DNA of 64,000 bases from contig JAJZVM010000016.1 in NCBI GenBank assembly GCA_021845645.1, forward strand, positions 16,096 through 80,095, in the 5' to 3' direction. This DNA is from Bacillota bacterium. Its GTDB lineage: Bacteria; Bacillota_E; JAJZYS01; JAJYTV01. The notes below the pieces were generated by a model. It made no database searches. It saw only the letters and a list, made by a program, of their open reading frames with translations, and was not told the origin of the DNA. The translations under genes were made by a program, and so were the position numbers. How positions within the stretch are numbered: position 1 is the first letter of the stretch; each line of letters opens with the position of its first letter. Shown piece by piece: positions 35,507 through 44,410 of this stretch.

Positions 35507-36649
35507 CTAGGGGGACGGCGACCAGGCGATGCGCAGGACGTGACGGCCGGTAGTCAGCTGGAGGCGAAGATAGGCGCTCCCGTCGCCTGCAACCTGCATC
35601 GCAGCGAGGGGCCGTCGCAATCCCCCGAGGGTCAACGTCCGATGCTGCAGCGGGAACAGGATCTGCAAGTTTGCCTCTTGGCCCCGATCATCCAGGTACG
35701 CGATGAAGCCTGGGCCCGCGCCGATGAGCCGGCCCCTCACGCGCCAGGCCTGCCGCACGGAGCGTCCCGGCACCTCGCGGAGCAGCACCAGCCGGTCAGG
35801 CCCGGCTAGTGTCGTCGCCCAGATCCCGCCGCTTGCGTCCACCGCCCAGGCGTGCGCGGCAGGCACCTGTCCGAGCGGCTCGATCTGGGGACGGAGCCTG
35901 ACCGGGTCCCCGAGCACGAGCCGGTAGACCATGAGGGCGCCAGGGACGCGCCGGAGCAGGTAGAGCTGGCCCGTCACGGAGAGCAGGCGCACGCCACCTG
36001 ACGCCGGGAGGACAGCCTGCGGAAGCGCCGCGCGATTGGCGGTCAGGGTGCTCTCGACGCCTGACGCCACGACCCGTCCCCTTGTGCCGCGCAGCCACCA
36101 GGCCACGCCGTCCGAGAGCGCATACCCGCCCAGGCTCCGGGAGTCCAGACGTACGGGGGGCGCTCCCGGCAGGATGTCGCCGGCCGCCAAGCCGAGCGGC
36201 TGTGCGGCTCCGTTCGACTGGAACAGGAACAGATCCAGAGCTCCCGACCGGAGGCAGAGCATGGCGGGAGCCCAGCCGACGAGACCGACCTGCCAGACGG
36301 GCAAGGCGGGACACGGAGCAGGGGTGGGCCTGCTTTGCCCTCCGTCCGGCAAGCGGGCGGTAATCGGATGCGCAGCGCCGGCCCCGATCGTGAAGACGGC
36401 ATCGCCTACGGCCATCTGGTCCGGCGTGCGCGGCAGGTCCCCCTTCCCACGCACCCACGCGACGGAGAAGGCGCCAACGCGCTCCGGCAGCGCCGGCGGG
36501 CCTGACCGCGCCACGTGTGCGCCACAGCCCGCGGAGATCAGCAGTACGCCGAGACAGGCTGCCGCCAAAGCTGTGATCGGGCCGAGCGCGCCAGTGCCTC
36601 CGGGCGTCGCGGATCCCCCTCTCGCGGCGAGGTCCAGTCCCTGTAACAC
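35507..36649 (-). CDS. Lipoprotein of unknown function
   Basis: 380 residues from GTG 36649 (GGAGG 8 nt upstream). A hydrophobic signal (ITALAAACLGVLLISAGCGA) ends in the lipobox ISAGC, so it should be a surface lipoprotein. The rest is beta-rich with repeated short strands and many W-x-x-D or Y-x-L units (GGYALSDGVAWWLRG, LLSVTGQLYLLRRVPGALMV, HAWAVDASGGIWATTLAG), suggesting a beta-propeller. No catalytic motif is seen and the family is not recognised. It lies downstream of the sucD terminator on the same strand and upstream of an MFS exporter. Confidence 0.65.
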   Translation of the reverse strand: MLQGLDLAARGGSATPGGTGALGPITALAAACLGVLLISAGCGAHVARSGPPALPERVGAFSVAWVRGKGDLPRTPDQMAVGDAVFTIGAGAAHPITARLPDGGQSRPTPAPCPALPVWQVGLVGWAPAMLCLRSGALDLFLFQSNGAAQPLGLAAGDILPGAPPVRLDSRSLGGYALSDGVAWWLRGTRGRVVASGVESTLTANRAALPQAVLPASGGVRLLSVTGQLYLLRRVPGALMVYRLVLGDPVRLRPQIEPLGQVPAAHAWAVDASGGIWATTLAGPDRLVLLREVPGRSVRQAWRVRGRLIGAGPGFIAYLDDRGQEANLQILFPLQHRTLTLGGLRRPLAAMQVAGDGSAYLRLQLTTGRHVLRIAWSPSP

Positions 36650-36753
36650 CAGATTCCTCCAGAGCGCGCCAATGTCCTGCCGTCGTCTTCCTCTGACCGT
36701 CCGGGAAAACCGCGAGCGGTCGCAAGGTCGCCGCACATGCCGTCAACTGCAAA

Positions 36754-36784
36754 GCAGCGGCCGCCCGAGAGGGGCGGCCGCTGC
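36754..36784 (-). terminator. Terminator of the TCA operon
   Basis: A perfect 13-bp stem (GCAGCGGCCGCCC and its complement; arms 36754-36766 and 36772-36784) followed on the minus strand by TTTGC, 14 bases after the sucD stop. Confidence 0.8.
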
Positions 36785-36797
36785 GTCTCCGTCTTCC

Positions 36798-37664
36798 TTA
36801 GCCGAGCAGCTTCTTGACTGCCGGGGCCACTTCCCACGGCATCTCGACCACCGTGACGCCGGCGGCCTCGAGTGCCTTGCGCTTGCTCTCGAGCGTGCCG
36901 CGGCCGCGCTCGATGATCGCGCCTGCGTGGCCCATGCGCTTGCCTGGAGGGGCCGCACGGCCCGCCAGGTAGGCGACGACGGGCTTCGTCATCTTCTTAA
37001 TGAACTCCGCCGCCTCTTCCTCGGCGCTGCCGCCGATCTCGCCGACGAGCACGCAGGCCTTCGTCTCAGGGTCCTTCTCGAACTGGTGCAGCACGTCGTT
37101 GAACACCTGTCCCACGACCGGGTCGCCGCCCATGCCGATGGCCGTCGACTGGCCGAGACCGGCATCCGTCAAGGCGGCTGCGATCTCGTAGGACAGGGTT
37201 CCGGAGCGCGCGACGAGGCCCACCGGGCCAGGCGCGTAGATGTGGTTCGGCATGATGCCCATCTTCGCCATGCCCGGCGAGATCAGGCCGTAGGTGTTCG
37301 GCCCCACGACCTTCGCGCCGCGGAAGTGGGCGTACTCGACGATCAGGATGGAATCCTGCACCGGGATGTGCTCGGGGATCATCACGACCACCTTGCAGCC
37401 GGCATCGATCGCTTCGAAGGCGGCATCCTTGGCGAATGCCGCCGGCACGAACACGATCGACGCGTTCGCGCCGCGCTCGACGACGGCCTCGCGCACCGAC
37501 GCGAAAACCGGGATCCCGTCGTGGTCCTGTCCCGCCTTGTTCGGCGAGGTGCCGGCCACTACGTTGGTGCCGTACTTCACCATCTGGCCGGTGTGGAAGC
37601 TGCCCTGGTTGCCGGTCATGCCCTGCACGACGACACGGGTGTCCTGATCGATGATGATCGCCAT
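36798..37664 (-). CDS. sucD: Succinyl-CoA ligase, alpha subunit
   Basis: 288 residues, full length. With SucC it converts succinyl-CoA and NDP to succinate, CoA and NTP. CoA-binding Rossmann part: VVVQGMTGNQGSFHTGQMV, SIVFVPAAFAKDAAFEAIDA. The phosphohistidine is in GKRMGHAGAII. GPNTYGLISPGMAKMGIMP and VGLVARSGTLSYEIAAALTD are typical. It starts one base after the sucC stop and is the last gene of the TCA block. Confidence 0.96.
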   Translation of the reverse strand: MAIIIDQDTRVVVQGMTGNQGSFHTGQMVKYGTNVVAGTSPNKAGQDHDGIPVFASVREAVVERGANASIVFVPAAFAKDAAFEAIDAGCKVVVMIPEHIPVQDSILIVEYAHFRGAKVVGPNTYGLISPGMAKMGIMPNHIYAPGPVGLVARSGTLSYEIAAALTDAGLGQSTAIGMGGDPVVGQVFNDVLHQFEKDPETKACVLVGEIGGSAEEEAAEFIKKMTKPVVAYLAGRAAPPGKRMGHAGAIIERGRGTLESKRKALEAAGVTVVEMPWEVAPAVKKLLG

Positions 37665-37665
37665 G

Positions 37666-38778
37666 CTAGCGCACCTCCCCGGCGAGTTCGACAGCCTTCC
37701 TGGCCGCTTCGCTCATCTCGCGGAACGCCTCGATACCTTCACGGCGCAGGATCTCGACGCCCTGCTGCTCATTCGTGCCGACGAGGCGGACGACGAGCGG
37801 CACCGGGATGCCCTGCGTCTTCTTCACCTGGACGATCGCGTTGGCCACGTCGTCGCAGCGCGTGATCCCGCCGAAGATGTTGACGAAGATCGCCTTGGGC
37901 TGCATCGAGACGAGCACGCCCATGGCCTGGGCCGTCGGCTCGACCGACGCGCCGCCGCCGGCGTCGAGGAAGTTCATGGGCTTGCCGCCGAAGTGCTGCA
38001 GGGCATCGAGCGTGGCCATGGCCATGCCGGCCCCGTTCGCCATCACGGCGATGTCGCCGTCCAGCTGGACGAAGGCGAGGCCGATCTCCTTGACCCTGCG
38101 CTCGAGGTCGGTGCCCTCTTCCACCTCCGGCAACTCCTTGTGGCGGAAGAGGGCCGCGTCGTCGATGTTGAGCCGCGCGTCCGCAGCGATGACCTTGCCG
38201 CCCGAGACGACGAGGGGGTTGATCTCGACCAGCTCCGCGTCCTCCGTGCGGAAGACCTCGTAGAGCTTCTGCAGGATCGCGGCCACCTGCTTCTGGATGT
38301 CGCCCTCAAGGCCCATCTCCGCGGCGATGTCGCGGGCGAGGTAGCCCTGCATGCCGAAGGCCTCATCCACGTGGCGACGGACGATGTACTTGTCTTCCAC
38401 GTCCTCGATCTCGACACCGCCGTGCGCGGAGGCCATGACGAGTGGCTTGCGGGCATTGCGGTCGACGGTGACCGAGACGTAGAACTCGCGCTCGACCTCG
38501 ATCTTGCCTTCGACGTAGACCTGCTCGACAGTGTAGCCCTTGAGGTTCATGCCGAGGATCTCGGAAGCGACCTTGCGCCCCTCCTCGGGATCTCTGGCGA
38601 ACTTGATGCCGCCAGCCTTGCCACGACCCCCGACCAGCACCTGCGCCTTCACGGCTGCAGGGCAGATCTCCTCGAGCGCCTTGGCGACCTCATCTGGCGT
38701 GCGGCAGAGCACGCCCGGGGGTACAGGGATGCCATGCGCCTTGAGGCGCCCCTTCGCGAGATACTCGTAGAGCTTCAT
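37666..38778 (-). CDS. sucC: Succinyl-CoA ligase, beta subunit
   Basis: 370 residues. The ATP-grasp N-terminal part begins MKLYEYLAKGRLKAHGIPVP, with VKAQVLVGGRGKAGGIKFA and ELVEINPLVV as nucleotide and Mg2+ sites. The C-terminal part carries NFLDAGGGASVEPTAQAMGV and NIFGGITRCDDVANAIVQ, the CoA-ligase interface. Nucleotide preference (ATP or GTP) is not certain. It is 13 bp downstream of the malic-enzyme gene and directly before sucD. Confidence 0.96.
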   Translation of the reverse strand: MKLYEYLAKGRLKAHGIPVPPGVLCRTPDEVAKALEEICPAAVKAQVLVGGRGKAGGIKFARDPEEGRKVASEILGMNLKGYTVEQVYVEGKIEVEREFYVSVTVDRNARKPLVMASAHGGVEIEDVEDKYIVRRHVDEAFGMQGYLARDIAAEMGLEGDIQKQVAAILQKLYEVFRTEDAELVEINPLVVSGGKVIAADARLNIDDAALFRHKELPEVEEGTDLERRVKEIGLAFVQLDGDIAVMANGAGMAMATLDALQHFGGKPMNFLDAGGGASVEPTAQAMGVLVSMQPKAIFVNIFGGITRCDDVANAIVQVKKTQGIPVPLVVRLVGTNEQQGVEILRREGIEAFREMSEAARKAVELAGEVR

Positions 38779-38791
38779 GCCACTGTCCTTT

Positions 38792-40030
38792 CTACGCCTG
38801 GCCTTCCTTCCCGCTGGTGAGCTCGATGCAGTGCTGCTCCACCTCGGCGGGGTCGAGCACGCGCCGCGCCAGCCCTTCCTTGATCGCCTGCTCGGCCACG
38901 GCCCGCGCCACGGCCGGCGCAACCCGCCGGTCGAGCGGCGCCGGAATCACGTAGTCCGGCCGGAGCTCCTTGTCCGTGATGAGGCCGGCGATGGCGCGCG
39001 CCGCCGCCTGCTTCATACCTTCCGTGATCCTGCGCGCGCGTACGTCGAGCGCGCCGCGGAAGACGCCGGGGAAGCCGAGCACGTTGTTGATCTGGTTGGC
39101 GAAGTCGGAGCGGCCGGTGCCGACCACCGCCGCACCAACCTCGACCGCCTGCACCGGCCAGATCTCCGGCACCGGGTTCGCGAGGGCGAACACGATGGAG
39201 TCCTTGCGCATCGGCCGCAGCATGTCCATGGTCACCGCGCCGGCCGAGGAGAGCCCGACGAATGCGTCCGCCTCGACGAGCGCGTCCGCGAGCGTGCCCT
39301 TGATCTGGCGCGGGTTGGTGTCCTTCGCCACGATCTCCTTCTCGGGGTTGAGACCCGGGCGCCCCTCGTAAATGATGCCCTGCCGGTCGCAGAGCACGAT
39401 GTCCTTGGCACCGAGATCGCGCAGCATGCGTGCGACCATGATACCGGACGCGCCAGCGCCGTTGAAGACGATGCGGATGTCCTCGATGTTCTTCTGCACG
39501 ACGCGCAGCGCGTTCAGGAACGCGGCGCCGACCACGATGGCCGTGCCATGCTGGTCGTCGTGGAACACCGGGATGTCGAGTTCTTCCTTGAGACGCCGCT
39601 CGAGTTCGAAGCAGCGGGGGGCGGACACGTCCTCGACGTTGACGCCGCCGAAGCCCGGCTCCAGGAGCTTCATGACCTCGACGATCTTGTCTACGTCCTG
39701 GGTGTTGACGAGCACAGGGAAGGCGTCGACGCCGCCGAAGGCCTTGAACAGAACCGCCTTGCCCTCCATGACCGGCAATCCGGCACCGGGGCCGATGTCG
39801 CCGAGACCGAGCACCGCGGAGCCGTCCGTCAGGATGGCGACGAGGTTGCCGCGATTCGTGTAGTCGAAGATGGAGTCTGGATCGATCTGGATCTGCTTGC
39901 AAGGCTCGGCGACGCCGGGCGTGTACGCGAGAGAGAGATCCTGCTGGTCATGCAGCGGCACGCGGCTCGTGACCTCGATCTTGCCATGGTGGATGCGGTG
40001 GTACTCGAGTGCCTCTTCACGCAGTCTCAT
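38792..40030 (-). CDS. NAD(P)-dependent malic enzyme
   Basis: 412 residues, the short single-domain bacterial form. It decarboxylates malate to pyruvate, linking the TCA cycle to pyruvate. Seen: SLAYTPGVAEPCKQI with the substrate Tyr, GLGDIGPGAGLPVMEGKAVL with the catalytic Lys, PVFHDDQHGTAIV with metal Asp residues, and the dinucleotide motif VFNGAGASGIMVARML. Cofactor (NAD or NADP) is undetermined. Its position between mdh and sucC, three bases after mdh, is unusual for the enzyme and suggests coordinated malate use. Confidence 0.93.
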   Translation of the reverse strand: MRLREEALEYHRIHHGKIEVTSRVPLHDQQDLSLAYTPGVAEPCKQIQIDPDSIFDYTNRGNLVAILTDGSAVLGLGDIGPGAGLPVMEGKAVLFKAFGGVDAFPVLVNTQDVDKIVEVMKLLEPGFGGVNVEDVSAPRCFELERRLKEELDIPVFHDDQHGTAIVVGAAFLNALRVVQKNIEDIRIVFNGAGASGIMVARMLRDLGAKDIVLCDRQGIIYEGRPGLNPEKEIVAKDTNPRQIKGTLADALVEADAFVGLSSAGAVTMDMLRPMRKDSIVFALANPVPEIWPVQAVEVGAAVVGTGRSDFANQINNVLGFPGVFRGALDVRARRITEGMKQAAARAIAGLITDKELRPDYVIPAPLDRRVAPAVARAVAEQAIKEGLARRVLDPAEVEQHCIELTSGKEGQA

Positions 40031-40033
40031 CTG

Positions 40034-40960
40034 TCAAAACCCCAGTACCGAAAGAGGCTCGCGCACTCCCTTCACCGAGTTGCGGAACGCCTCGGCCTCT
40101 TCCGATGTGAATTCGATCTCGAAGATCTTCTCCACGCCGCCGCGCCCGACGAGAGACGGGACGCCGACGTAGATGTCGTGCTCGCCGTACTGGCCGTCCA
40201 GGTGGGCGATCACCGGGATCACGCGCTTCTGGTCTCCGAGAACGGCTTCCACCATCTCCGCCACCGACGCGCCAGGCGCGAAGTAGGCGCTGCCGCTCTT
40301 GAGCAGGTTGACGATCTCTCCGCCGCCGGTGCGCGTCCGCTTGACGATCGCATCGAGGCGCTCCTTCGGGACGAGGGTCTCGATCGGGATGCCGCCGACC
40401 GACGAGTAGCGGGTAAGCGGCACCATCTGGTCGCCGTGGCCGCCCATGACGAACGCCACGACATCCTTCGGCGAGACGCCCAGCTCCGCGGCCAGGAAGA
40501 CGCGGAAGCGGGCGGAGTCGAGAACGCCGGCCATGCCCATGACGCGTTCCGCGGGAAGCCCCGTAGCCTTCCATGTCACGTAGGTCATCACGTCGGCCGG
40601 GTTCGTGACCACGATGAACACGGCGTCAGGCGAGGCGTCGACGGCCTTCTTGACCACCTGTGCGACGACATCGTTGTTCATCGTCAGCAGGTCGTCGCGG
40701 CTCATGCCCGGCTTGCGGGCAAAGCCTGCCGTCACGACCACCACGGACGAGCCGGCGGTCGCCGCGTAGTCCTGGTCGCCTACGACCTTGATCGAAGCCC
40801 CTGTGATCGGCGTGGCCTCGTAGAGGTCGAGCGCCTTGCCCTGGGGAATGCCCTCGACCACGTCGACGAGCACGACGTCGCAGATGTTGCGGGCCATGAG
40901 CCAGTGGGCGGTTGTCGCGCCGACGTTGCCGGCGCCGATGATCGTAACCTTGTCGCGCAT
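40034..40960 (-). CDS. mdh: Malate dehydrogenase
   Basis: 308 residues, LDH-like tetrameric branch. It oxidises malate to oxaloacetate with NAD. The Rossmann motif is IIGAGNVGATTAHWLM. The substrate specificity loop after VVVTAGFARKPGMSRDDLL carries the arginines that bind malate, the NPADVMTYV motif follows, and the catalytic His is in VMGGHGDQMVPL. An Asp in DVVLVDVVEG favours NAD. It begins three bases after the icd stop, in the TCA operon. Confidence 0.95.
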   Translation of the reverse strand: MRDKVTIIGAGNVGATTAHWLMARNICDVVLVDVVEGIPQGKALDLYEATPITGASIKVVGDQDYAATAGSSVVVVTAGFARKPGMSRDDLLTMNNDVVAQVVKKAVDASPDAVFIVVTNPADVMTYVTWKATGLPAERVMGMAGVLDSARFRVFLAAELGVSPKDVVAFVMGGHGDQMVPLTRYSSVGGIPIETLVPKERLDAIVKRTRTGGGEIVNLLKSGSAYFAPGASVAEMVEAVLGDQKRVIPVIAHLDGQYGEHDIYVGVPSLVGRGGVEKIFEIEFTSEEAEAFRNSVKGVREPLSVLGF

Positions 40961-40963
40961 GCT

Positions 40964-42181
40964 TCAGCCCTCCATCCGGCGGATGATCTCGGCACCGAAC
41001 TCGGACGACTTGATGCCTTCGGAGCGGTCAGGGGTCAGGTCGTAGGTGACCTTGCCCGCCTTGATCGCCTCCTCCATGCCCTTGACAACCAGTGCGGCAG
41101 CCTCGTTCCATCCCATGTACTCGAGCATCATGACGCCCGACAGGATGACGGAACCGGGGTTGACCTTGTCCTGGCCCGCGTACTTGGGCGCAGTGCCGTG
41201 GGTCGCCTCGAAGACGGCGTAGCCGTCCGACATGTTGGCGCCTGGGGCGATGCCGATGCCACCGACCTGGGCGGCCAGGGCGTCCGACATGTAGTCGCCG
41301 TTGAGGTTCGGCGTCGCAAGCACATCGTAAAGCTGGGGCCTCAGCAGGATCTGCTGGAACATGTTGTCCGCGATGACGTCCTGGATCAGGATCTTGCCTT
41401 CGGGCTGCTTGCCGCCCGCTTCCTGCATCTCCTGCCAGGTGATGATCTTGTCGCGGAACTCCTCCTTGGCCACCTCGTAGCCCCACTCGCGGAAGGCTCC
41501 TTCGGTGTACTTCATGATGTTGCCCTTGTGCACCAGCGTGACACTCTTGCGGCCCTGGTCGATCGCGTACTGGATCGCCTTGCGCACGAGGCGCTTGGAG
41601 CCGAAGGGGGAGATCGGCTTGATACCGATGCCCGAGCCCTCCCGCACCGGACGGCCGAATTCCTTGAGGAGTTCCGCGAGGCGCGTGTTCTCCTCGGTGC
41701 CCGCGGGCCATTCGATGCCGGAGTACACGTCCTCGGTGTTCTCGCGGAAGATCACCATGTTGGTGCGCTCAGGGTGCTTGAGCGGCGAAGGCACTCCCTC
41801 GAAGTAGCGCACGGGACGCACGCATGCGTAGAGGTCGAGTTCGCGCCGCAGCATGACGTTGAGCGAGCGGATGCCGCCGCCCACCGGGGTCGTCAGGGGG
41901 CCCTTGATGCCCACCCGGTACTCGCGGAACGCGTCGAGCGTCTCGTCCGGCATCCAGGTGCCGAACTTCTGGAAGGCGGCCTCACCCGCGTAGACCTGCA
42001 GCCAGGTGATCTTGCGCTTGCCGTCGTACGCGCGGCGCACAGCCGCGTCCAGGACCGCCTGGGACGGAGGCCAGATGTCGACGCCCGTGCCGTCACCCTC
42101 GATGTAGGGCAGGACAGGGTTGTCGGGTACCTCGAGGCGTCCATCGACGAACCGGATCTTCTCACCTTCGGCGTTCTTCAA
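40964..42181 (-). CDS. icd: Isocitrate dehydrogenase (NADP-type)
   Basis: 405 residues. It converts isocitrate to 2-oxoglutarate. Seen: [15 protein letters not shown], the substrate serine/arginine region [55 protein letters not shown], the metal Asp in IADNMFQQI and [20 protein letters not shown]. The loop after the GTAPKYAG motif is of the NADP-preferring prokaryotic type. The start is TTG 42181 with GGAGGG upstream. A hairpin at 42214-42241 separates it from gltA, which could lower its expression relative to gltA. Confidence 0.95.
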   Translation of the reverse strand: MKNAEGEKIRFVDGRLEVPDNPVLPYIEGDGTGVDIWPPSQAVLDAAVRRAYDGKRKITWLQVYAGEAAFQKFGTWMPDETLDAFREYRVGIKGPLTTPVGGGIRSLNVMLRRELDLYACVRPVRYFEGVPSPLKHPERTNMVIFRENTEDVYSGIEWPAGTEENTRLAELLKEFGRPVREGSGIGIKPISPFGSKRLVRKAIQYAIDQGRKSVTLVHKGNIMKYTEGAFREWGYEVAKEEFRDKIITWQEMQEAGGKQPEGKILIQDVIADNMFQQILLRPQLYDVLATPNLNGDYMSDALAAQVGGIGIAPGANMSDGYAVFEATHGTAPKYAGQDKVNPGSVILSGVMMLEYMGWNEAAALVVKGMEEAIKAGKVTYDLTPDRSEGIKSSEFGAEIIRRMEG

Positions 42182-42213
42182 TGTACGGCTACCCTCCTAT
42201 TGCCAAAGAACGC

Positions 42214-42241
42214 CCCCGGTGGGGCGGGAACCCCACCGGGG
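42214..42241 (-). terminator. Intercistronic hairpin between gltA and icd
   Basis: A perfect 11-bp stem (CCCCGGTGGGG at 42214-42224, complement 42231-42241). On the minus strand it is followed by GCGTTCTTTGG. It could act as a partial terminator or protect the gltA mRNA end. Confidence 0.6.
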
Positions 42242-42253
42242 AGCGACGGGGCG

Positions 42254-43381
42254 CTAGCGGTCCGCGATCGGCACGTACTCCCGGCGCTCGGGTCCAGTGT
42301 ACTCTGCGCGCGGGCGGATGAGGCGGTTGTTGCGGTACTGTTCAAGAACATGGGCCGTCCAGCCCGAGATGCGGCTCAAAGCGAAGATTGGAGTGAAGAG
42401 GGGGATCGGCAGCCCCATCATGTAGTAGGTCGAGGCCGAGAAGAAGTCGACGTTCGGGTAGAGGCCCTTGTCCTGCAGCACGACCCGCTCGACGATGCGG
42501 GACATCTCGTACCAGCGCGTGTCGCCGGCCTTCGTGCCGACCTCCTCGCTGAACTGGCGCAGGTGCGTGGCGCGCGGGTCTTCGGTGCGGTAGACGCGGT
42601 GACCGAAGCCCATGATCTTCTTCTTGTTCGCCAGAGCGTCCTTGATCCAGCTCTCGGCATTCGAGACTTCGCCGATCTCCAGCAGCATCCGCATGACCTG
42701 CTCGTTGGCGCCGCCGTGCAGCGGTCCCTTGAGGGTACCGACGGCCGACGTGACCGCCGAGTAGATGTCGCTCAAGGTGCCGGCGGTGACCCGGGCGGAG
42801 AACGTCGAGGCGTTCAGCTCGTGGTCCGCGTGCATGATCAGGCAGAGGTCGAACAGGTGCGCGTTGCGCGCGTCGGCCTCCTTGCCCGTCAGCATGTAGA
42901 GGAAGTTCTGCGCCACGTTGAGCCCGTGCTGCGGCGGGATCGGCTTCTCGCCCTGCATGATGCGGCCGATCGCGGCCACGAGGGTCGGGAAGCGCGCCAC
43001 GAGGCGTTCAGCCTTGCGGACCGACGCGTCGTAGCTCTGGTCATGGTCGTCCGCGTCATAGACCGACATGGCCGAGACGGCCGTGCGCAGCATTTCCATC
43101 GGCTCGGCATCCTTGGGCATCGCCTCGAGCATGCGGATCACGGGCTCGGGCACGGCGGCCTGGCTCGTCAGGGTCTGCTCGAGCGTCTCAAGTTCCGCGC
43201 GGCTGGGCAGGCGGTTATGCCAAAGAAGGTAGACGGTCTCCTCAAAGCTGCCGTGTTTTACTAGATCGTGGATGTCGTAGCCGGAGTATACCAGCCGGCC
43301 TTCCTTCCCATCGATGAAACAAATATCGGAAGTCCCGGCCACCACATCTTCGAGGCCTGCCTTGAAGCCAGTCTCTGCCAT
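42254..43381 (-). CDS. gltA: Citrate synthase
   Basis: 375 residues, the short type found in Bacillota and archaea. It condenses acetyl-CoA with oxaloacetate. The three catalytic residues are visible: His in KGPLHGGANEQVM, His in MGFGHRVYRTEDPRA, and Asp in YPNVDFFSAST. Also ELNASTFSARVTAGTLSD and GLNVAQNFLYML. ATG 43381 (MAETGFKAGLEDVVAG) has GGGAAGGG upstream. It is the first gene of the leftward TCA block (gltA, icd, mdh, malic enzyme, sucC, sucD). A methylcitrate synthase is the main alternative, but the neighbours favour citrate. Confidence 0.94.
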   Translation of the reverse strand: MAETGFKAGLEDVVAGTSDICFIDGKEGRLVYSGYDIHDLVKHGSFEETVYLLWHNRLPSRAELETLEQTLTSQAAVPEPVIRMLEAMPKDAEPMEMLRTAVSAMSVYDADDHDQSYDASVRKAERLVARFPTLVAAIGRIMQGEKPIPPQHGLNVAQNFLYMLTGKEADARNAHLFDLCLIMHADHELNASTFSARVTAGTLSDIYSAVTSAVGTLKGPLHGGANEQVMRMLLEIGEVSNAESWIKDALANKKKIMGFGHRVYRTEDPRATHLRQFSEEVGTKAGDTRWYEMSRIVERVVLQDKGLYPNVDFFSASTYYMMGLPIPLFTPIFALSRISGWTAHVLEQYRNNRLIRPRAEYTGPERREYVPIADR

Positions 43382-43472
43382 GTCCGACCATCCCTTCCCC
43401 TGAAGCCACGGGTCTCTGCCGACTGGTCCCGCTCCGTCGTTCATTGTACCACCGGAAGGGGAGAAAGAAAGA

Positions 43473-43495
43473 CGAGGTACCCGGCGCGGGGTACC
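43473..43495 (-). terminator. Terminator of the cytochrome operon
   Basis: GGTACCC (43476-43482) and GGGTACC (43489-43495) form a hairpin followed on the minus strand by TCGTCTTTCTTTCTCC. It separates the respiratory operon from gltA. Confidence 0.65.
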
Positions 43496-43562
43496 ATTAG
43501 GGCCAACTGGACCCAGGCATGGCGGCCCGATCGGACCGGCGGCTGTGCATGGCCGAGCGAGG

Positions 43563-44228
43563 TCAGGGAAGGTCTGCTCCCTGGTATGCAGGCACGGAGA
43601 GGGATGGGGACGTTCTGATCTTGATGCCGATGCCTACCGCCTGCAGCGTGGCGACCACGCCGCCGCGCAGCAGCAGGGCCTGCCGCAGGGTCGTGGGGTT
43701 GCCCAGCGCCACGATCGTGAACGGGGGGGCCGACGGCGTGTTGTTGATGGAGAAGATCGAGCCGGCCTCCCGCACCTCTGTCGTCGCAACAACCCTCTGG
43801 CCATTGATCGCGAGGGCATAGGCGCCGGCCGCACGCAGTTCGTTCAGGATGCTGAGAACGTCGGTGTCATGGATGGCGAAGATGCCCTGGCTGCCGGGCC
43901 CGGCCGGAGGCTCACTCATCACGACCTCGACGCCCTTGCCGGACACGGGGGTCAGGCCCGCCTCCGCCCGCGCCTGATCGAGCTGCTGCACGAGATCCTT
44001 GTAGCGCGCGACGCCCTGGTCGCGCCTCAGGATCTGCGCCTTGAGAGCGGCAAGTTCTGTGGCCAGCTGGTGGTTCTGCTGTTCGGCCCGGAGCAGCAGA
44101 ACCGCCATGTCGCCGACGTTTTCAGGGCCAACAGCCTGGACGCCGCGATCGACGCGGAACTGCACGCCGAGCAGGATGCCGAGCAGGAGCAGCATCCCCA
44201 GCATGCCCCACATCTGCCGGCCCTTCAT
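43563..44228 (-). CDS. DUF881 family membrane-anchored protein
   Basis: 221 residues. One N-terminal TM helix (MWGMLGMLLLLGILLGVQF) is followed by a coiled coil (LLLRAEQQNHQLATELAALK) and the DUF881 domain: KGVEVVMSEPP, IHDTDVLSILNELRAAGAYA, NGQRVVATTEVREAGSIFSI, APPFTIVALGNPTTLRQALL. Family knowledge: DUF881 proteins (YlxW/YlxX-like) are common next to division genes in Gram-positives and have no proven function. Here it is the last gene of the cytochrome c maturation operon, four bases after ccmD, an unusual place. A role in cytochrome assembly is a guess. Confidence 0.82.
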   Translation of the reverse strand: MKGRQMWGMLGMLLLLGILLGVQFRVDRGVQAVGPENVGDMAVLLLRAEQQNHQLATELAALKAQILRRDQGVARYKDLVQQLDQARAEAGLTPVSGKGVEVVMSEPPAGPGSQGIFAIHDTDVLSILNELRAAGAYALAINGQRVVATTEVREAGSIFSINNTPSAPPFTIVALGNPTTLRQALLLRGGVVATLQAVGIGIKIRTSPSLSVPAYQGADLP

Positions 44229-44232
44229 GCCT

Positions 44233-44394
44233 TCAGGACTCCCCTTCTTGGTCCTCGTCGTCGCGCATGGCGTCGAGTTGCTGTTTCAGTCCCTGCGTAC
44301 GACGCCAGACGTTGGTCACAAACAGGAAGATGAGGATGAACACCGCCGAGTACGCGAAGAAGATATACTCGAGAAACTGCTTCTCCACCGTCAC
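44233..44394 (-). CDS. ccmD: Heme exporter accessory protein CcmD (very short)
   Basis: 53 residues: a short N-terminus (MTVEKQFLEYIFFAYSAVF), one TM helix continuing ILIFLFVTNVW, then a basic and coiled C-terminus (RRTQGLKQQLDAMRDDED). GTG 44394 has GGGGGG 8 nt upstream; GTG 44388 is also possible. This is the size and shape of CcmD, which sits in the CcmABCD complex and helps release heme-loaded CcmE. Sequence conservation in CcmD is low, so the call rests on size, topology and its place directly after ccmC. Confidence 0.8.
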   Translation of the reverse strand: MTVEKQFLEYIFFAYSAVFILIFLFVTNVWRRTQGLKQQLDAMRDDEDQEGES

Positions 44395-44410
44395 CCTAAA
44401 GTCCCCCCGT

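Noticed and set aside
38777..43264. A 1495-codon open frame on the plus strand
   Set aside because: It is the antisense shadow of the leftward TCA genes; GC-rich codon bias keeps stops out of the opposite frame. It has no domain and no ribosome site.
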